48,067 nucleotides of DNA from Tenacibaculum agarivorans (GCF_001936575.1 NZ_MSMP01000037.1:1-48067), one strand, 5' to 3'. Counted from the stretch's first letter, positions 39,336-48,067 are shown. A program made the numbers and translations. Notes: a model not told the origin generated them from the sequence alone.

Positions 39336-40156
39336 TGATGTTTTTACAGACTACCCATATAGGGGAACAAATAGCACGAAAAGCCTATACTTCAGTTGCT
39401 GCAACAGGTGTTCGAACTGCGTTTGTGACAGTAGTTACTATTCTCGCTTTACTCTGGTGTATTTGGCAAATAGTCGCTGAGTATAGAAAAGGACTTGAAA
39501 GCGAGCAAGGAATAGACTATAAAGCTATATTAAACCTGCTCAAACCACTAGGGCCTTATATCGCATTTCTATTCTTATTCCCCTCGATCATTAGTATTGT
39601 AGAAATTATGATCTCATACGGGGAGCGTGTTATTTATAATTTGGTTGGTTTTAAAGAAGTCTCTATAAGTGATATTGTACGAAAAGAGGCTACAATGGAC
39701 GGAACACCCGATGATCCTAGTCATTGGGGAGCAGATTTATCTAAGGGCTTTTTAGGAAGTTTGGAATCGATCAAAGATCAAATAGCCTCTGTTATACGAG
39801 CGAATTTTAAGTTTGGGGTAGGGATCATAGACGAGTATCTATATTCCTTAGTGCTGCTTGGACGTTACATGTGGCTAGTCCTTCTAGAAATTACAGCACC
39901 CATAGCCATGTTAGCGCTCTTTATGAGTGATGATAAGAACAATTATAAGGAGACTTGGAAAACGTGGCTCAGACATATGATACAATGTCACCTGTTAGGA
40001 GCTGCTTTTATAATCGCAAATCTCTTTGCTGAAATTATACAGAGGATCATATCAAATGATTATGGTTATGATAATGTATTTACCATCTTATTCATTTTGG
40101 TGATTAAGATCTTTTTATATGCCAAGTCAGGGCAATACGTGTATAGAACTATTTAA
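39335..40156 (+). CDS. traJ: TraJ, VirB6-like polytopic channel protein
   Basis: 273 residues with five hydrophobic segments (about 27-45, 68-90, 172-196, 218-236, 246-263) and a periplasmic or cytoplasmic loop between 95 and 165, the layout of TraJ/VirB6 proteins that form the inner membrane channel. Start overlaps the traI stop (TAATG). Located between traI and traK as in other Bacteroidota T4SSs. Confidence 0.88.
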   Translation: MMFLQTTHIGEQIARKAYTSVAATGVRTAFVTVVTILALLWCIWQIVAEYRKGLESEQGIDYKAILNLLKPLGPYIAFLFLFPSIISIVEIMISYGERVIYNLVGFKEVSISDIVRKEATMDGTPDDPSHWGADLSKGFLGSLESIKDQIASVIRANFKFGVGIIDEYLYSLVLLGRYMWLVLLEITAPIAMLALFMSDDKNNYKETWKTWLRHMIQCHLLGAAFIIANLFAEIIQRIISNDYGYDNVFTILFILVIKIFLYAKSGQYVYRTI

Positions 40157-40161
40157 TTATT

Positions 40162-40779
40162 ATGGACAAAGAAACGTTATATAATGGACTTGTAGAGAGT
40201 AAAAAAAGTAGTGCAAAACAAACAAAGTTATACGTCTATGGTTGCGTGGCTATTGTAGCAATGGTGCTGGTATTTGCTTTTATGATCTTTTCTTCTACAA
40301 TGGACAAGCTTGTTGTTATCGATCAAAAAGGTAATGAGGTTCAAAGTCATATTACCACACGAGAAAAAGTATTAGAAACTACAGTTACCAAATTTTGTAG
40401 TGAAACTACCTATTTGGGAAACACCTTTGATCGTATTACCCTTAAAGAAAATCAGGCGAAACTTAAATTCATAATGGAGGAAAAAAGCGCATTACGCTTG
40501 TGGGGTTTTTTCAAGCAAAACAAGCATTACAATGACGCATTATATCGAGGGTATGCCTATAAGGGAAAGTTTATTAAGATGCTCAAAATGGATCTATCAC
40601 AAAAACCTTATGCTGTTCAGTTTTTAGGCGAGCTAGAGGTTTATGAAGGTGCAAATCTTTCTAGAAAAATACCCTTTGTCGCTAAAGGAAAAATTACAGA
40701 AAGATCTGCAAAATATCCTGAATCGTATTTAGGGTGGTACATGACGGATTATCTACAAAATTTTAAAGCCAATGACTAA
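40162..40779 (+). CDS. traK: TraK, VirB8-like
   Basis: 205 residues. One N-terminal membrane helix (about 25-46) then a periplasmic VirB8 fold of about 150 residues. VirB8 homologues assemble with VirB6 and VirB10. It starts 5 bp after traJ and overlaps traM by 8 bp. Confidence 0.85.
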   Translation: MDKETLYNGLVESKKSSAKQTKLYVYGCVAIVAMVLVFAFMIFSSTMDKLVVIDQKGNEVQSHITTREKVLETTVTKFCSETTYLGNTFDRITLKENQAKLKFIMEEKSALRLWGFFKQNKHYNDALYRGYAYKGKFIKMLKMDLSQKPYAVQFLGELEVYEGANLSRKIPFVAKGKITERSAKYPESYLGWYMTDYLQNFKAND

Positions 40780-41746
40780 ACAACTAAAAATTATACTTGG
40801 GGTGTTAGGGGGATTGTTGATTCTAGCAATAGTACTGATAAGTCTGCCAAAGTCAAGTGATAATGGTGATTTTCCATCGTTTGAAAATGAAATTGACGAA
40901 AACAGTTTTACCTATGAGGACTTAATGAATTCTGAAAAAGGAAATACCTTTTCTACAGAAGACGCTAATGATTTTTATACTCAACAAACCACAGAGCAAA
41001 CACCGATAACAGAAGATGATATTTATGCAAATGAAAATTCAGATGCGGCCCTGCAGATGCAAAAAGCGATTCAGGAGCTGGAGGCCGAACGTCGTAGAAT
41101 AGAAAGACAAAATACTATTGCAATTGCAGGGGCTCAGAATACCAGTACACCGGCAACAATAGATATTACTTCAGAACGTAAGACTTCAAAACCTGCCTTA
41201 AGTGAAGAGGAAAAACACCTTCAATATTTAGAGCGTTTGGAAAAAGACGAATTATCAAAGTCTGCAATCTCTAAGAGTAATTCACCTGAATTCATTACGG
41301 TAAGAGCCGTAATTTTTGGAGATCAGTATATACTTCCCACCGATAGATTGGAATTGATCCTTAATGAACCTTTAACGATCAAAGGCAAAACGTTTTTAAG
41401 TGGTACATCCTTATTCGCTTATATCTCTATAAATCAAACAAGGGTCATGCTAGATATTGCCAACATCGAAGGAGTTCCTTTAGAGATTAGATCCTATGAT
41501 GCTTATGATTATAGAGAAGGTATTTATTCTAAACGAGCGGGAGAGCTTTGGAGAGCATACAAACAAGCTCAGGAAGATACTGCAAGAGAAGAAGCTTCTG
41601 AAGCTATTAGCGAATCGACAGGCAATAGACTGTTAGGAAATGCAATACGAGATGTAGGCTCTTTCTTTAAATCTTTAAAGCTTAGAAAACAAGAAAAAAT
41701 ATTACTCCATAACGATCACCAGGTTAACCTAAAAATCAAATATTAA
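40772..41746 (+). CDS. traM: TraM, VirB10-like
   Basis: 324 residues. A membrane helix at about 5-22 is followed by an acidic, Glu/Asp/Thr-rich periplasmic linker (about 28-150) with a coiled segment, then a conserved beta-rich C-terminal domain (about 165-280, including D-R-L-E-L-I-L and F-L-S-G-T-S-L-F-A), as in VirB10/TraM proteins that bridge both membranes. The C-terminus is basic. Confidence 0.88.
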   Translation: MTKQLKIILGVLGGLLILAIVLISLPKSSDNGDFPSFENEIDENSFTYEDLMNSEKGNTFSTEDANDFYTQQTTEQTPITEDDIYANENSDAALQMQKAIQELEAERRRIERQNTIAIAGAQNTSTPATIDITSERKTSKPALSEEEKHLQYLERLEKDELSKSAISKSNSPEFITVRAVIFGDQYILPTDRLELILNEPLTIKGKTFLSGTSLFAYISINQTRVMLDIANIEGVPLEIRSYDAYDYREGIYSKRAGELWRAYKQAQEDTAREEASEAISESTGNRLLGNAIRDVGSFFKSLKLRKQEKILLHNDHQVNLKIKY

Positions 41747-41749
41747 TTT

Positions 41750-42640
41750 ATGAAGAAAACACTCTTTATTCTCGCCACCACATTGCTTATAAGTCTTTTT
41801 TCTTATGGGCAAAAAACAATAGAGATAGCTAAAGGCTATACCTCTATGTTAATTTTTGAAGATCCGATAAAGGATGTTAAAAATGGAAATCCTTTAGAGT
41901 TTAAAGCTAAAAAAGGAGGGGAAACTTCTATTGAGTTAAATATTAACCCAAAAGCTTTTCCAAAGAAAGGAACAAATATTATTGTCTTTACGGCTGATGG
42001 TAGTATCTACCAGTTAGATCTAGTTGTCAAAACTGTGGTGACTAATAACATTCATCCTATTGCTCGTGCAGAAGCCACAGTAAAAGGTACACTAAAAGTT
42101 AAAAAGCAAAAGTCAAAGGCTATTAAAAATGATAATTCTTTGGCAAGTGTTACCTACTCAGAACCGAATCTAAATGTATCAGAAGAAGGAGAGTTTGATC
42201 CAGTTATAGAAAAAATTAAAAAGGCTTGTGCTGGACAAACCAAAAGATCCAAACGTATTGTAGGGAAGCTTGAAAAGAAATATAAAATGATATTTTCCTT
42301 ACGAGATGTAGCCTATTTGGACGATCATATTTATTTGTTTTTTGACTTAAAAAATAAAGGCGGCCAGGCTTATGATGTTGAATGGATACGCTACTATAAA
42401 AGCACTAACGATATGGAAGGGTATTCGACCAATCAAAGGAATACCATCCCCACAACTTATATACATAATGACCCTAAACGTGTAGAAGGAAAATCTCGCC
42501 ACACCTTCATTGCCGTTATTGCTAAAACATCAATTAGTGAAAATAAGGCAATAACCGTACGTGTAAAGGAGTTAGGAGGAGAAAGAATCCTCGGTATAAA
42601 TATTAAAGATCAAATTATTAATAACCCTGTAAAACTTTAA
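41750..42640 (+). CDS. traN: TraN, VirB9-like outer-membrane-associated protein
   Basis: 296 residues. Signal peptide 1-20 (F-S-Y-G-Q). Beta-rich N-terminal domain, a linker with Lys repeats near 115-130 and a C-terminal domain (about 175-290) with R-D-V-A-Y-L-D-D-H-I-Y-L-F, typical of TraN/VirB9, which forms the outer part of the core complex with TraM. Three bp separate it from traM. Confidence 0.88.
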   Translation: MKKTLFILATTLLISLFSYGQKTIEIAKGYTSMLIFEDPIKDVKNGNPLEFKAKKGGETSIELNINPKAFPKKGTNIIVFTADGSIYQLDLVVKTVVTNNIHPIARAEATVKGTLKVKKQKSKAIKNDNSLASVTYSEPNLNVSEEGEFDPVIEKIKKACAGQTKRSKRIVGKLEKKYKMIFSLRDVAYLDDHIYLFFDLKNKGGQAYDVEWIRYYKSTNDMEGYSTNQRNTIPTTYIHNDPKRVEGKSRHTFIAVIAKTSISENKAITVRVKELGGERILGINIKDQIINNPVKL

Positions 42641-42645
42641 TTACT

Positions 42646-43173
42646 ATGAAAAACCTCATTTATATCCTGCTTGCACTCTCGCCATTTTATATGCAGGCTC
42701 AAAGATCCTCTGTAGGGGTATCTGGAGGATATACTTCAAATGGCTTTGGTGCTATGGTTGAATACAACCATTTCTGGAAAGAAAAGAATAGTATTAACTC
42801 TTCAGTGTACTATTCTTTAGCATCGATAGATCAAGGCACAGAAACCCTAGATTATAACAATATCACCCTTAATGTAGGGTACTATCGTAGACTTATCAAT
42901 TTTGAAGATGGTCGTTTTACCAATGAAATCGGTGGCGGTGGTGTGATAGGTTATGAAATTTTAAATGATGGAAAAGAAGAGCTTGACACAGGAGCTGTAA
43001 TTGAGGGTGAAAGCCAAGTTATATACGGTGCATACATAGGAACTAACTTTAATTATTTCATTTCTGATTTTTTTACAGTTTCCTTAGTAGCAAATCAATT
43101 TTATCATGTTAATAGTGACCTTGGAAACTACGCTACATACGTAGGTCTAGGTATCAAATATTATGTTTTCTAA
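42646..43173 (+). CDS. traO: TraO, outer membrane beta-barrel-like protein
   Basis: 175 residues. Signal peptide 1-18 (F-Y-M-Q-A-Q) then eight or so amphipathic strands with Gly-rich turns, ending in an aromatic Phe (Y-Y-V-F) as in outer membrane barrels. Position right after traN identifies it as TraO. Its end is overlapped by the upstream in-frame ATG of the next gene. Confidence 0.85.
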   Translation: MKNLIYILLALSPFYMQAQRSSVGVSGGYTSNGFGAMVEYNHFWKEKNSINSSVYYSLASIDQGTETLDYNNITLNVGYYRRLINFEDGRFTNEIGGGGVIGYEILNDGKEELDTGAVIEGESQVIYGAYIGTNFNYFISDFFTVSLVANQFYHVNSDLGNYATYVGLGIKYYVF

Positions 43174-43183
43174 ATATTACATT

Positions 43184-45535
43184 ATGAAGAAACTACTTAA
43201 AATATTATTTATCACTTTACTAGGTTTAGTGGTAGATTCTTGCCAAAAAGATTTTATTGTAATCGACTCTTTTCCTTTCGAGCTTCAGGAGAACCATAGA
43301 GAGAATTTAACGATTAACGTTCCGGAACAAACCATATTTGAAGTTCAACCTGAAAAGGTAGTTACTACTGTAATCTATGAATTTCAATATTCGGTAGATA
43401 AAGGTAAAGGCTTTTACCAAAGAGAGGACGGAACTCGAATACCACAAAATGAGTGGGTGGTTTTAAAGGATCTCAACTTTAATTATGATTTTGTCGGAAC
43501 AGAAAGCGGAGAAGCTAAAGTCACTGTTTTTGTAAAAGATAAAGTAAGACAAGAAAAGTTAGAGTTAACTTACCTAATTAGAGAAAATCCTTTTACAATA
43601 GATATTAACGCCATAAATGGTATGGCGACCTTGAATCAGGCAAAACCTTTTACGATCCTTTTAAATAATCAAGGGGAAGATCAATCCGTTACCTATACTG
43701 CTAAAGTTTTCTTATCACAAGGGAAAGGTAAAATTCAAGTCTTAAATCAAGATGGTGAAGTCGTTAGAACCATAGATCAGCAAAAAACTTTTGAACTCTT
43801 ACCAGGAACCTATAACTATCAAGTCACTTTAGAAGAGACAGGAGTTAATGTTATTAGTTTAGAGGTTACAGATAGTAATGGTCAAAAGGTAGAAACCACA
43901 CAAGAGTTTGCTGTAAGTGTTATTAATTTCGAGTTTAGAGGTGCACCAGAAAAATTAAGTACAACATTAGGGAATGACGTACTTCTAAATTTCACATTGT
44001 TTGAACCCGATGGAGGAAACGCTACATATACTTTAGGTTATGTTATTGAGGAACCAGAAGCAGAAATTTTTAGCGGAGTAAATCAAATTACTGCAGGAAA
44101 TGATGTAGATGTATCTCTTGGCTCTTTTTCTTGGATTTTTAGACCAACGAAAATTGGAAAACCTAAATTCAAATTTACTGCAATTAATAGTAGTGGTGTT
44201 AAGAAAGATATCGTCATAGAAATTGAAGTAAAAGACAGATCTTTTGATTTTACAGCAACTCGAAGTTTAGCGACAGTAGACATAGGAAATAGTGTTGATA
44301 TTACTTATGTAACTACAGAAGAAGGAGGTACTTCTCCTGATAACTATACAATGACTTTTGAGTCTTCATCTAATGGAACTATGGTTGTTGATGGTGTTGA
44401 GTATAATGCGGGTGAAGTTATCACTGTTCCTTCACTGAATTTTAAAGGAACGTATAAAGGGCTAACTAAAGGAACACACAAGGTGACCACTCATATGGTT
44501 GCCCAAAGTAATGGACTGACCGTATCGAAAGAGGTTGAAATCGAGTATTTGGGCGCACGTTTTTCATTAGATGTTACTACAAATAATGAAATCACGGTTG
44601 GAGATACGATGGATCTAGATTTTGTAATTAATGAACTAGCAGGTGTTTCAACTTTTGATATTAGCTATTCAATAACAGGACCAGATCAAGAAATTAAAAA
44701 TGCTTCTGGAGCAACACTTTCTACCAATACAGATTATGATATTACTGATAAAACTTTCTCTTGGTCTTTTAAAGCGATAGAACCAGGTAGAGTAAAAATG
44801 ACTTTTAATCTTGTCAATCAATTTGGAGACACATTACCAGATCCTGTAGAGATAGAAATAATTGTTAAACCCGTTACTTTTGATTTTACGGTTCGTCCTA
44901 TTTCAACCACATTTAGAACAGGGGAGTTTTCAACCTTTGAAATTTCAACGAATCAGTTGGCTAGTGGGCTAACCTATCAATTAAGAGTCGATTCAGCTCA
45001 GAATATAAATATGATTTATCAAGGGATTTCAAGAACAAAAGGAGCTGCTTTTAACTTTAATACTGGCTTAAATAGGTTAGGGGTTGCATCTTCTACTGCA
45101 GGTGATAATTTTATTGACTTTACCCTTATTGCTAGTAATGGAGTAGAAGTCACTAAAACTATAGACGTTGATTTTTATAAAATACCAACTATTACAGCAG
45201 CTCGATATGGAAGTGCGGGAAGTGGTAGCATTAGAAATAGAAATTACTCGTCTAAAATAGAGGTGAATTTCGATAAAGACCCTTCTTCAAGAATAGTAGG
45301 TTATGAAATTAATGGAGTGCTAGTAAATAATGTAAACCTTACTAATACTGAATTTTCTTTTACTAACGATACTGATTGTGGAAGCAGTTCTTCATTGCGC
45401 TTTGGTTGTGGTTATATCAGACGTATTAATAATAATGTATTTATTGATGTTGTTGTTATAGATAACAATGGTTTTAAATCACGTCCATTTAGTGTTCGTG
45501 TTCAGCGATTATTTAATGGTCAAATTATAAATTAA
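43184..45535 (+). CDS. Giant TraQ-like lipoprotein with tandem Ig-like repeats
   Basis: 783 residues from the ATG at 43184, whose product begins with a proper lipoprotein signal (lipobox V-V-D-S-Cys); the ATG at 43163 would add seven residues before it. The first domain (about 25-130) resembles DUF3872/TraQ of Bacteroides, which is only about 150 residues. It is followed by five or more related beta-sandwich repeats of about 100-110 residues, each starting F-[DES]-[FL]-x and ending in a repeated I-x-V segment, and a Cys-containing C-terminal domain. Probably surface exposed; possible adhesin or mating-pair stabiliser. The number of repeats suggests recent expansion. Confidence 0.75.
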   Translation: MKKLLKILFITLLGLVVDSCQKDFIVIDSFPFELQENHRENLTINVPEQTIFEVQPEKVVTTVIYEFQYSVDKGKGFYQREDGTRIPQNEWVVLKDLNFNYDFVGTESGEAKVTVFVKDKVRQEKLELTYLIRENPFTIDINAINGMATLNQAKPFTILLNNQGEDQSVTYTAKVFLSQGKGKIQVLNQDGEVVRTIDQQKTFELLPGTYNYQVTLEETGVNVISLEVTDSNGQKVETTQEFAVSVINFEFRGAPEKLSTTLGNDVLLNFTLFEPDGGNATYTLGYVIEEPEAEIFSGVNQITAGNDVDVSLGSFSWIFRPTKIGKPKFKFTAINSSGVKKDIVIEIEVKDRSFDFTATRSLATVDIGNSVDITYVTTEEGGTSPDNYTMTFESSSNGTMVVDGVEYNAGEVITVPSLNFKGTYKGLTKGTHKVTTHMVAQSNGLTVSKEVEIEYLGARFSLDVTTNNEITVGDTMDLDFVINELAGVSTFDISYSITGPDQEIKNASGATLSTNTDYDITDKTFSWSFKAIEPGRVKMTFNLVNQFGDTLPDPVEIEIIVKPVTFDFTVRPISTTFRTGEFSTFEISTNQLASGLTYQLRVDSAQNINMIYQGISRTKGAAFNFNTGLNRLGVASSTAGDNFIDFTLIASNGVEVTKTIDVDFYKIPTITAARYGSAGSGSIRNRNYSSKIEVNFDKDPSSRIVGYEINGVLVNNVNLTNTEFSFTNDTDCGSSSSLRFGCGYIRRINNNVFIDVVVIDNNGFKSRPFSVRVQRLFNGQIIN

Positions 45536-45552
45536 TCCTATAAGTATATCTT

Positions 45553-46077
45553 ATGAAAAAGCTATTCAAATTAACTATCCTTGCTTCATTGTTGTTATTT
45601 TCATGTAACAGTGATGATGATAATGGGGATAGTGAAGCAAAAGAACAACCTATTTCAATTGATTTTATAACAGGTGAAAAATGGTTTATTGAAAGTATAA
45701 ATTCATCCAATGGAACAAACTCATTAGTTAGATTTGATGATTGTAATCGTGATGATTTTTATGTGTTTTCACCCGAAACCAATACAGTTGTGAAAAATGA
45801 TAGTACTCAGGTATGTGATATTACACTTTTTCCAAATGGTTTTATTTATGGTCAGGATATGCTTTCTATTGAAGTTGAAAATGATCTGATTGGGTCTATT
45901 TCAATTCTTTCACAATTTATTGCAATGACTTGTAATTGTGGAACGATGATTAATGTAAAAGGATATACAAGTGATAATGGAGTAACCAAGTTTTTAGTAG
46001 GTGAAATACATACGACAACGACAGAACCAGTTATTTATACCTATACACTTAGGGCGGATATAAATAACAGACCTTAG
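45553..46077 (+). CDS. Lipoprotein of the tra operon
   Basis: 174 residues. Signal with lipobox L-L-F-S-Cys (Cys 18), then an acidic Asp-rich linker (SDDDNGDSE), a typical Bacteroidota lipoprotein export signal to the surface. The remaining 140 residues are beta-rich with Cys pairs (near 64, 83 and 125-128), a lipocalin-like layout. It lies 17 bp after the TraQ-like gene and ends at a strong terminator. Surface exclusion or TraP-like roles are possible, not shown. Confidence 0.65.
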   Translation: MKKLFKLTILASLLLFSCNSDDDNGDSEAKEQPISIDFITGEKWFIESINSSNGTNSLVRFDDCNRDDFYVFSPETNTVVKNDSTQVCDITLFPNGFIYGQDMLSIEVENDLIGSISILSQFIAMTCNCGTMINVKGYTSDNGVTKFLVGEIHTTTTEPVIYTYTLRADINNRP

Positions 46078-46093
46078 TAATAATTAATTAGCA

Positions 46094-46117
46094 AAAGCTC
46101 CCCTTTAGGGGGGCTTT
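46094..46117 (+). terminator. Terminator at the end of the tra operon
   Basis: AAAGCTCCCC (46094-46103), loop TTTA, GGGGGGCTTT (46108-46117), with one T-G pair. The peptidase gene begins 9 bp later. Confidence 0.75.
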
Positions 46118-46125
46118 ATACTTCT

Positions 46126-46701
46126 ATGACCAAAACACTATTTTTTATTTTCTTTTATTGCCTTATACAAGCTCAGACACGAAAAGAGCTAATTAATGAA
46201 GCCTTAATTGCATCGAATGATACTACAGCTATATGCACCATAAAAAAGGGGCTTAAAGGGAATTACGTAAAGTATAAAGTATTGTTCAATTATATTCCCT
46301 CGATCAACCCGTTAAACCCTAAGAAACAAAAGCGAATATCGTCTCGATTTGGTAGACGTTTCCACCCTATTGATGGGAGATATAAACAGCACTTAGGCTT
46401 AGATATTGCGGCCAAGATAGGTACTCCTATCCATGCAGCAGCTTCAGGAGTTGTCAAAACTGTAATCAAATCAAATAAAGGGTACGGGAACCAGGTTTTT
46501 ATCGATCATCTTTATGGATATTCAACTAGATACGCTCACATGTATATTTCAGTAGTTAAAAAAGGGCAGCGCATCAAAAAAGGTGATATTATTGGCTTTG
46601 TTGGAAATACAGGAAAAAGTACTGGACCGCACCTGCATTTTGAAATTTTAAAAAATAGTAAACCGATAGATCCTTATCCCTTTTGTTTTCTTGATATTTA
46701 G
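46126..46701 (+). CDS. M23 peptidoglycan endopeptidase
   Basis: 191 residues. A short hydrophobic signal (about 1-16) is followed by an M23/LytM domain (about 65-188): zinc ligands in H-L-G-L-D (H of the HxxxD motif, near 89), and H-L-H-F-E near the end, with R-Y-A-H-M in between. It cuts peptide bridges in peptidoglycan and probably opens the wall for the conjugation machine, taking the place of the lytic transglycosylase of other systems. It lies 9 bp beyond the tra terminator, so is probably partly co-transcribed, and converges with the 46698 gene (4-bp overlap). Confidence 0.88.
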   Translation: MTKTLFFIFFYCLIQAQTRKELINEALIASNDTTAICTIKKGLKGNYVKYKVLFNYIPSINPLNPKKQKRISSRFGRRFHPIDGRYKQHLGLDIAAKIGTPIHAAASGVVKTVIKSNKGYGNQVFIDHLYGYSTRYAHMYISVVKKGQRIKKGDIIGFVGNTGKSTGPHLHFEILKNSKPIDPYPFCFLDI

Positions 46702-47153
46702 GATTTCATCTTTAATCGCTCCAGATAGCTTTGATAGCTTGTTGTTCCAAAGATGATTTTATAATGATAGCTGTAATAATTCTTAAACCGCTTTTTTTCT
46801 TTGCTTAGTGATATAAAGGATTTTAAGTAACTGATTCCTTTTTTTATAACACTTAGTAGAATAAATATATCAATAGCTAGTATTAGGTAAAAAATATATA
46901 GTGCAGCAGCACCATATATGCGTTGGATTAAATAGGCAAAAAGGGTTACTATAAAAGCAATTGTAATAAAGGATATTTCTTTTTTGAAATTATAAACTTC
47001 AGCTAATAAAGATTGCATTTGTTTATCTCTTTTCTCCAGAGAAATATCTAAAAACATTTCAAAATCCTCATGTAAAATTTGATATTCTCTTTTAGACAGA
47101 GGTAGTTTTTTGTTTTTTTTAAACTCTTTTTTTATGTATTTAATTTTAAACAT
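46698..47153 (-). CDS. Two-span membrane protein, unknown
   Basis: 151 residues with two hydrophobic helices at about 57-76 and 81-101, flanked by very basic termini (Lys/Arg-rich). Not recognised. It is preceded by a 40-codon gene on the same strand, 13 bp away, and converges with the M23 gene, overlapping it by 4 bp. Confidence 0.6.
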   Translation of the reverse strand: MFKIKYIKKEFKKNKKLPLSKREYQILHEDFEMFLDISLEKRDKQMQSLLAEVYNFKKEISFITIAFIVTLFAYLIQRIYGAAALYIFYLILAIDIFILLSVIKKGISYLKSFISLSKEKKRFKNYYSYHYKIIFGTTSYQSYLERLKMKS

Positions 47154-47166
47154 CTTAAGAGCTTAC

Positions 47167-47289
47167 CTAACATTTAAATTTTGAAACTAGGTTAATTTTA
47201 ATATTGGGATTAGTCAGAAGTTCATATAGCTTTTTATCCCTTTCACTTAAGGGAGGGATTTGTTTTTTAGGTTCTTTCTTTTCGTCCAT
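47167..47289 (-). CDS. Small basic protein (40 aa)
   Basis: An ATG at 47289 opens 40 codons ending TAG (47167-47169). Basic, Lys- and Pro-rich at the start (KKEPKKQIPPLSERD), then helical. It lies 13 bp before the two-span membrane gene on the same strand and is likely co-expressed. Too short to be sure; unknown function. Confidence 0.45.
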   Translation of the reverse strand: MDEKKEPKKQIPPLSERDKKLYELLTNPNIKINLVSKFKC

Positions 47290-47308
47290 GATTATTTTTT
47301 ATGTTAAA

Positions 47309-47710
47309 CTAATTATTAGAGGGTCTTTCAAATATTAGATATTGGCAATATTGATTTGTATTTAAAAGCACTGTTTTACTATCGTTTCCTCCCCCTCCTT
47401 CATAGGGTAAAATATTGGAGTTCGTTAAACTCCATCCATAAGAAGCCATATAATTTAGAATTTGATTCACAGATTGAAATTCTAAGGGGTTTTTAGGATC
47501 GTTAAAATTTTCTAATATATATGTTTTCCCATCGGGCATTGATATTAATGGTGATTTAGAAGCTCCTTTCCTATCATAACTTATAGTATTACCTTGATAA
47601 AAAGCCTTAAGATATACAGAAGCATATTCTTTAGATGGGGATATCTTTTGTTCTTGTGAAAAAATACTATACCCAGTAAATAGCATTATTAAGATTATAA
47701 ATTTTTTCAT
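47309..47710 (-). CDS. Small secreted protein (133 aa)
   Basis: 133 residues with a signal peptide 1-18 (MKKFIILIML... S-I-F-S-Q). The mature part is polar with several Tyr and an S-Y-G-W-S-L segment near residue 90 and a Gly-rich G-G-G-G-N-D stretch near 105. Layout (a short secreted protein with that SYGW motif) is common among Bacteroidota unknowns. 20 bp downstream of the HTH gene, so co-regulated. Confidence 0.65.
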   Translation of the reverse strand: MKKFIILIMLFTGYSIFSQEQKISPSKEYASVYLKAFYQGNTISYDRKGASKSPLISMPDGKTYILENFNDPKNPLEFQSVNQILNYMASYGWSLTNSNILPYEGGGGNDSKTVLLNTNQYCQYLIFERPSNN

Positions 47711-47730
47711 ATCGATAGAGTATAATTCGA

Positions 47731-47931
47731 TTATCCAACGTTTAGAATTTTATTAAAGTCGGAAATTTCTAGTTTCTTAGCTATTTCAATAAAATCAATT
47801 AATTTTATTGAATGTACATCGGATTCCCACTCTGAAATCCTTTCGTTTCTTTTACCAATAATTTTTGCCATTTGAGTCTGAGACAAATTTGCCTCTAGAC
47901 GTAATTTTTTAAGATATATACCACCTTTCAT
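47731..47931 (-). CDS. Cro/CI-type helix-turn-helix regulator
   Basis: 66 residues, essentially only the HTH_3 domain: L-R-L-E-A-N-L-S-Q-T-Q-M-A-K-I-I-G at 10-26 and E-R-I-S-E-W-E-S at 30-37 as recognition helix. Such minimal repressors regulate their own operon, here probably the secreted-protein gene behind it. The 95-bp gap between 47932 and the end of the wrap-around gene at 48027 contains its promoter. Confidence 0.8.
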   Translation of the reverse strand: MKGGIYLKKLRLEANLSQTQMAKIIGKRNERISEWESDVHSIKLIDFIEIAKKLEISDFNKILNVG

Positions 47932-48026
47932 AATTGAGTATTGAATTTTTAGTTAAATGAAACTATAATTCTCAAAACAACTTTATGGTTATCCGTAATG
48001 TAATCTATCTAATTTGCTTTAAGTCA

Positions 48027-48067
48027 TCATTTAAACTTCATTAATGCAATTGCTTCTGCAAAGCTTA
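48027..48067 (-). CDS. 3' end of the gene crossing the circular junction
   Basis: Last 13 sense codons and TGA stop of the gene that begins at 352. Frame and codon use run smoothly from base 1 back into base 48067. The six bases AGCTTA occur at both ends (1-6 and 48062-48067), so if they were a duplicated overlap, removing one copy would still leave the frame intact. Confidence 0.65.
   Translation of the reverse strand, partial: SFAEAIALMKFK

Overview
The window looks like one complete circular conjugative plasmid of a low-GC member of the Bacteroidota, probably Flavobacteriia. The reasons are a Bacteroides-type TraE-to-TraO transfer operon with a BfmA/BfmB-like relaxase pair, a secreted protein with a C-terminal type IX secretion sorting domain, an initiator gene followed by ten iterons, and a ParA partition locus. 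Circularity is supported directly: the minus-strand gene running off base 1 continues in frame from base 48067 and stops at 48027-48029.

Layout. (a) 46.7 kb through the junction to 2.1 kb: a minus-strand block of small, mostly unrecognised genes with a Cro/CI-type regulator. (b) 2.1-2.9 kb: a short catalytic-domain-only tyrosine recombinase with two palindromic candidate core sites. (c) 3.0-6.3 kb: small lipoprotein and membrane genes, and a regulator beside a 60-bp nested palindrome. (d) 6.3-11.6 kb and 20.6-30.6 kb: plus-strand accessory genes (a ParB-like protein, a DUF932 protein, SSB, many small conserved unknowns). Seven of these start directly behind a copy of one repeated multi-hairpin leader of about 240-310 bp. 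(e) 11.8-17.8 kb: a minus-strand cluster with a T9SS-sorted Sel1 protein, an 822-residue secreted protein with an HExxH motif, and small secreted or lipoprotein genes that look like toxin-immunity or accessory genes. (f) 18.1-20.3 kb: a tiny membrane-protein gene, a family of covarying hairpins and a convergent AbiEii/AbiEi toxin-antitoxin pair. (g) 25.8-29.7 kb: AT-rich repeats, ssb, parA, a small partner gene, rep and iterons. (h) 30.8-32.35 kb: an SprT-like metalloprotease gene, three copies of a 16-bp palindrome and a strongly structured candidate oriT. (i) 32.35-46.7 kb: bfmA/bfmB-like genes, VirD4 coupling protein, TraE, F, G, I, J, K, M, N, O, a greatly enlarged TraQ-like lipoprotein, another lipoprotein and an M23 peptidase.

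How it may work together. If oriT lies at about 31.97-32.3 kb and the tra genes enter last, the strand transferred first is the minus strand, leading leftwards through 31-20 kb and on to 6 kb. Every repeated leader faces right, so the incoming single minus strand would be the template for the genes behind it. This is the geometry of F-plasmid Frpo single-strand promoters that switch on leading-region establishment and anti-defence genes. The repeated leaders are therefore the best candidate for an undescribed system: a multicopy, Bacteroidota-type single-stranded-DNA promoter array. That interpretation is inference; the repeats, hairpins, covariation and orientation are seen directly.
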